A DNA stretch of 64,000 nt, taken from the NCBI RefSeq assembly GCF_021155765.1, contig NC_060112.1, positions 3,658,001 through 3,722,000 of the forward strand, given 5' to 3'. Below, in pieces: positions 61,501 to 64,000 of this stretch. Position 1 is the stretch's first letter; every line of letters starts with the position of its first letter. The stretch is from Diprion similis (Eukaryota > Arthropoda > Insecta > Hymenoptera > Diprionidae). Below the pieces are notes generated by a model that was given only the letters and a program-made list of their open reading frames with translations, was not told the DNA's origin and ran no database searches. The position numbers and the translations under genes are program-made.

Positions 61501-63765
61501 ATCGTACTCACCCATCCAGTAACATTTCTCCGCGGTGCTTCAGCCAATAATTTATCGTGTTGGGAAACGCTTCCACGTAGCATTCCAGCTGAACGTCAGT
61601 TCCCAATGGTGCTCCAAGCAGTTGATTTGGGACTTTAACTGCTGGTGCGACTGTACGATATACGAATTTGAAAAAAGAAACAGAAGACACAACAGTTTTA
61701 ATGATTCGTCATATTTTGGTAAAAAAAAAAAAACTAAATAAATTTGCGTTATAGAAAAATTTTAAAAGTTGATGTCGCTTTCTGGCAACGCTTGTGACAA
61801 CGGAAATCGATGTTCAATACAAAAATATATCACAGGTTCTATTTATTATGACATTTCACTCATAGAACTGTTGATATAATCATTTCAATTCGATCCAAGA
61901 GAAGTCATATTATAAGCCGAGGAAAAGACCTTAGAAGCTTGAGTAGAACCCATGATCCACAAGTCTGATACCCTCTTTGTAAGCAGTAATAGTGGACTTC
62001 GCAAACTGAGACTAGTGAACACTGTTGTCCGAAATTAGGTTCGAAATCTCATAATTTTCTCTTAAACCTTATAATTATGTGAAATCGGTAATGATAAATA
62101 CGAATATGCACCCGAAAGATGTATACGTTTAGGGAACTAAATCCTACTAACCAGGAAGAAAAAAATGAACCATACACGAATCTGCTAGATTTTTATTTGC
62201 TGCGTACCTGGATAAATCATTCACTTGGAATTACTTTGTTGTAACGAAATGTGTGTGTGTGTGTGTGTCAGGAACCAGTAAGGAATGTTGGCGGCGCTGG
62301 AATGATCTACACTCACAATGAGAGGAGTAGAACAGCAAAGGTTTATTAACTTTTACTTCCTTAGCTGCATGGTTTACACTGGCTAATTGTAAGCTATTCG
62401 TACGCGGATTTAACGAGTTACCCTTATTTTGTATCAACAGCATCAGGAGTGAGACATCTTCTGTAAGGTTTTTTAAGCATGGGATGAGGTGACTAATTCA
62501 AGAGTATTTACGAGATTAGATTTGGAGTTTCTTGTGGTATGATTATTTAGATGTTAGAAAGTGCTTTCAGTCAGCCAGGCAAGATGAATCATCACATAAA
62601 TTAATAATTGAATAATTTGCTAAATTTAATCTCAAAGCCCGTATCGCAGAGAGTTAAAAGATGTAAAGTCTGCACGATACTCATTTAGCCCTTTTTTAGA
62701 TCATTTTACAAAAAATTCCGAATCGATTCGAAGTTTCGAGAAAAAACTTGAGCGACTTTCGCGAGTGGTAATAAATAAGCAACGTAACTCTGTACTCAAA
62801 ATACCTCGATGGCAAAGTGAAGTAACTAAATGTGTCCGACAAGTAGGTGGCTCTTGGAATGATGCGACTACACAATACAACACATCTGAAATTTTTTTAT
62901 ACCTACTGTAGAAGTGGTGATGAATTATTTATTCACGTATATTGTCAGGTGATTTTGGTACTTAAAGTCTGAGAAGACCATGTTGACAATTTTATACAGT
63001 CGACTCTCTCAATATGGTCGGTCATGGGAATATAGTGGAGGATATTTCTCAGAATTAGAATACCTCTACCAACGATCTCGGCGTGCGTCTATAGTACTTT
63101 GAACTGATACTCTCACAATAGGGTCACACAAAGTCCATAACAGCTACGCTATTTTTGTTCAACATTTCACTTTTGTTGCCGGCCCTATTGCGAGAGTATA
63201 CAGTTTACCTCGAGAATTGGAATAAGCTGCTGCACTCTCTTGAGGACATGCGAATTTATTGAGAGAATCGACTGTATATCAAATGATTATTTGGCGGATT
63301 GCATCTTCGTTGTTCGGAATTTTAGATAACATATCAAGCCATTGAAGACGCAAGCTGAATTTGGCAGCGTACGATTTGAAAGATGATCTGAATCTTTTAA
63401 ATCAAATTAACATTTCATCAAAACAATACAGTGCATCGATTTAATTAAAATTAAATGCTGCTATGCCAAATGTGAAAATCACAGTAATTCATTACTTCGA
63501 ATATCTCTCAGAGTTTGTTATGTGATAACGTGGATTGTATCTACGGAGAGTGTATATACTCACAATTAACTGCCAAAGTAACGCGTTTGCTTACTGCTGG
63601 GGGAACGTCGTTACTCGCTATACAGAGATACGCTCCCATTTGTTTTCTTTCGACTCGGTGCAATTGCAAAACTGATCCGTTGAATGTATCGTGTCTTATT
63701 AGATTTGCCACCCCTGTAACATAGAATGGTGTGGTTTCAAACAAATTTCCTGAATAATCTTGTAA
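58402..63765 (-). CDS. Dpr-interacting-protein (DIP)/lachesin-like Ig-superfamily protein, 3' half
   Basis: Five minus-strand exons join with matching phases: 63564-63765, 61512-61650, 59356-59504, 58843-58902 and 58402-58523 (stop TAA at 58402-58404). Together they give 223 residues. The first exon ends an Ig domain (LxRVxxKQMGAYLCIASNDVPP, with the Y-x-C of strand F). The second opens the next Ig domain (VPNQLLGAPLGTDVQLEC, then the core Trp in NYW). The third closes it (EDVGTYNCVSTNSLG). This Ig2/Ig3 pattern is typical of insect DIP and lachesin proteins, neuronal surface molecules with three Ig domains that bind Dpr partners or mediate adhesion. The last exon encodes a low-complexity Gly/Ser/Ala stretch and a hydrophobic tail (LSFVLWFMLQMF) that may be a GPI-attachment signal, although it ends in RRY. 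The signal peptide and Ig1 must lie beyond 64000. The paralogue cannot be named from this half. Confidence 0.9.
58843..58902 (-). CDS. DIP/lachesin-like exon: short linker after Ig3
   Basis: A 60-base exon with acceptor GTTTCAG before 58902 and donor GTTAGT at 58842. It continues EIKIFVDIGRRGNDE in the correct phase, replacing the usual short stalk after Ig3. Its phase joins the final exon without a stop. Confidence 0.75.
59356..59504 (-). CDS. DIP/lachesin-like exon: end of Ig3
   Basis: Acceptor TTCTACAG precedes 59504 and donor GTAAGC starts at 59355. The phase-2 join gives GPKYNIRED. It then reads RVLMWLLIRGFTQEDVG and TYNCVSTNSLGKAEG, which contains the D-x-G-x-Y-x-C signature of an Ig domain. 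It ends TLRLY, the standard end of Ig3 in this family. Confidence 0.9.
61512..61650 (-). CDS. DIP/lachesin-like exon: start of Ig3
   Basis: Acceptor CGTACAG precedes 61650 and donor GTGAGT starts at 61511. The phase-1 join to the previous exon restores VNFAPAVKVPNQ, the usual linker between Ig2 and Ig3. The B-strand Cys (QLECYV) and the core Trp (NYWLK) are present. The exon ends in phase 2. Confidence 0.9.
62251..62268 (+). repeat. (GT)n microsatellite
   Basis: Nine GT units in an intron of the DIP-like gene. Confidence 0.95.
62997..63274. mobile_element. Tigger/pogo-type MITE with TA target site
   Basis: A 278-bp element with inverted ends CAGTCGACTCTCTCAATA and (right end, complement) CAGTCGATTCTCTCAATA, flanked on both sides by TA. 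CAGT ends with TA duplication are characteristic of pogo/Tigger elements of the Tc1/mariner superfamily. An inner inverted pair (ATACTCTCACAATAGGGTC and GGCCCTATTGCGAGAGTAT) strengthens the hairpin. It is non-autonomous and lies in the intron between the 61.5 and 63.6 kb exons of the DIP-like gene. Confidence 0.85.
63564..63765 (-). CDS. DIP/lachesin-like exon: end of Ig2
   Basis: Acceptor TTTTCAG precedes 63765 and donor GTGAGT starts at 63563. There are 67 codons plus one base (phase 1). The exon carries the strand-F motif YLCIASND and a possible N-glycosylation site in FNGSV. It is the first exon of the gene visible in this window. Confidence 0.9.
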
Positions 63766-63888
63766 CTGAAAAATTTATTTCTCAATCTTATCACCTTTGT
63801 TTGCCCATTACTTAATACGTAGACCTGCGGGGATTAATTCTGGCAGTAAAAACTGATCTAGAAAACTGTCAACTTTAAGGGTATACTA

Positions 63889-64000
63889 TACAACATGCCC
63901 GTAAACTTGGTGTTTTTCGGCAAAGATAATAATTTCACATAGGAGCTGAAGGCGAGGTAAAACCGAGTACTGAAATTTTTCTTAGGTGTCAATTTTTTTT
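63889..64000 (-). mobile_element. Composite foldback repeat, partial third copy at window edge
   Basis: CATGCCCGTAAAC, then GGCAAAGATAATAATTTCA, GAGCTGAAGGCGAG and CGAGTACTGAAAT follow the order of the second module in copy 2. It is more diverged, and the window ends inside it. It has the same orientation as the 41.6 kb copy and lies just upstream of the first visible DIP-like exon. Confidence 0.65.

Overview
The window is eukaryotic nuclear DNA, AT-rich, with short split exons, GT-AG introns as small as 72-82 bp, many simple repeats and palindromic non-autonomous DNA transposons. The recognisable proteins (a Dpr-interacting-protein/lachesin-type cell adhesion molecule and GMC oxidoreductase relics) point to an arthropod, most likely an insect. 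A hymenopteran is my guess, but nothing here proves it. There is no bacterial, organellar or CRISPR content.

Layout. From 1 to about 39 kb I find no intact gene. This part holds simple repeats, foldback elements (13.4 kb, 21.5 kb, 33.1 kb) and degraded coding-like relics: unassigned ones at 6.1-7.4 kb and 22.8-23.4 kb, two GMC-oxidoreductase relics on the minus strand at 33.8-34.3 and 35.2-35.3 kb, and a weak P450-like relic at 39.0-39.3 kb. From 39.4 to 47.8 kb a plus-strand multi-exon gene encodes a charged coiled-coil protein of roughly 550 residues. I rebuilt its exons from splice sites, and every intron phase agrees. At 49.7-51.2 kb a two-exon minus-strand gene encodes a secreted 461-residue protein with three furin-type RxxR sites. 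Possible non-coding first exons lie at 54.5 kb (minus) and 55.4-56.1 kb (plus). From 58.4 kb to the right edge, five exons on the minus strand give the 3' half (223 codons) of a DIP/lachesin-like immunoglobulin protein with a possible GPI-anchor tail. Its 5' half lies beyond the window.

The three genes show no shared pathway; the spacing is that of an ordinary insect genome. The most notable non-genic finding is a composite foldback repeat of about 390 bp. It is present as two inverted copies 8 kb apart (33.1 and 41.6 kb), with part of a third copy at the right edge. Two further MITE families have readable target-site duplications (TAA at 21.5 kb, TA at 63.0 kb). All assignments rest on reading the sequence and recalling families; no search was run.
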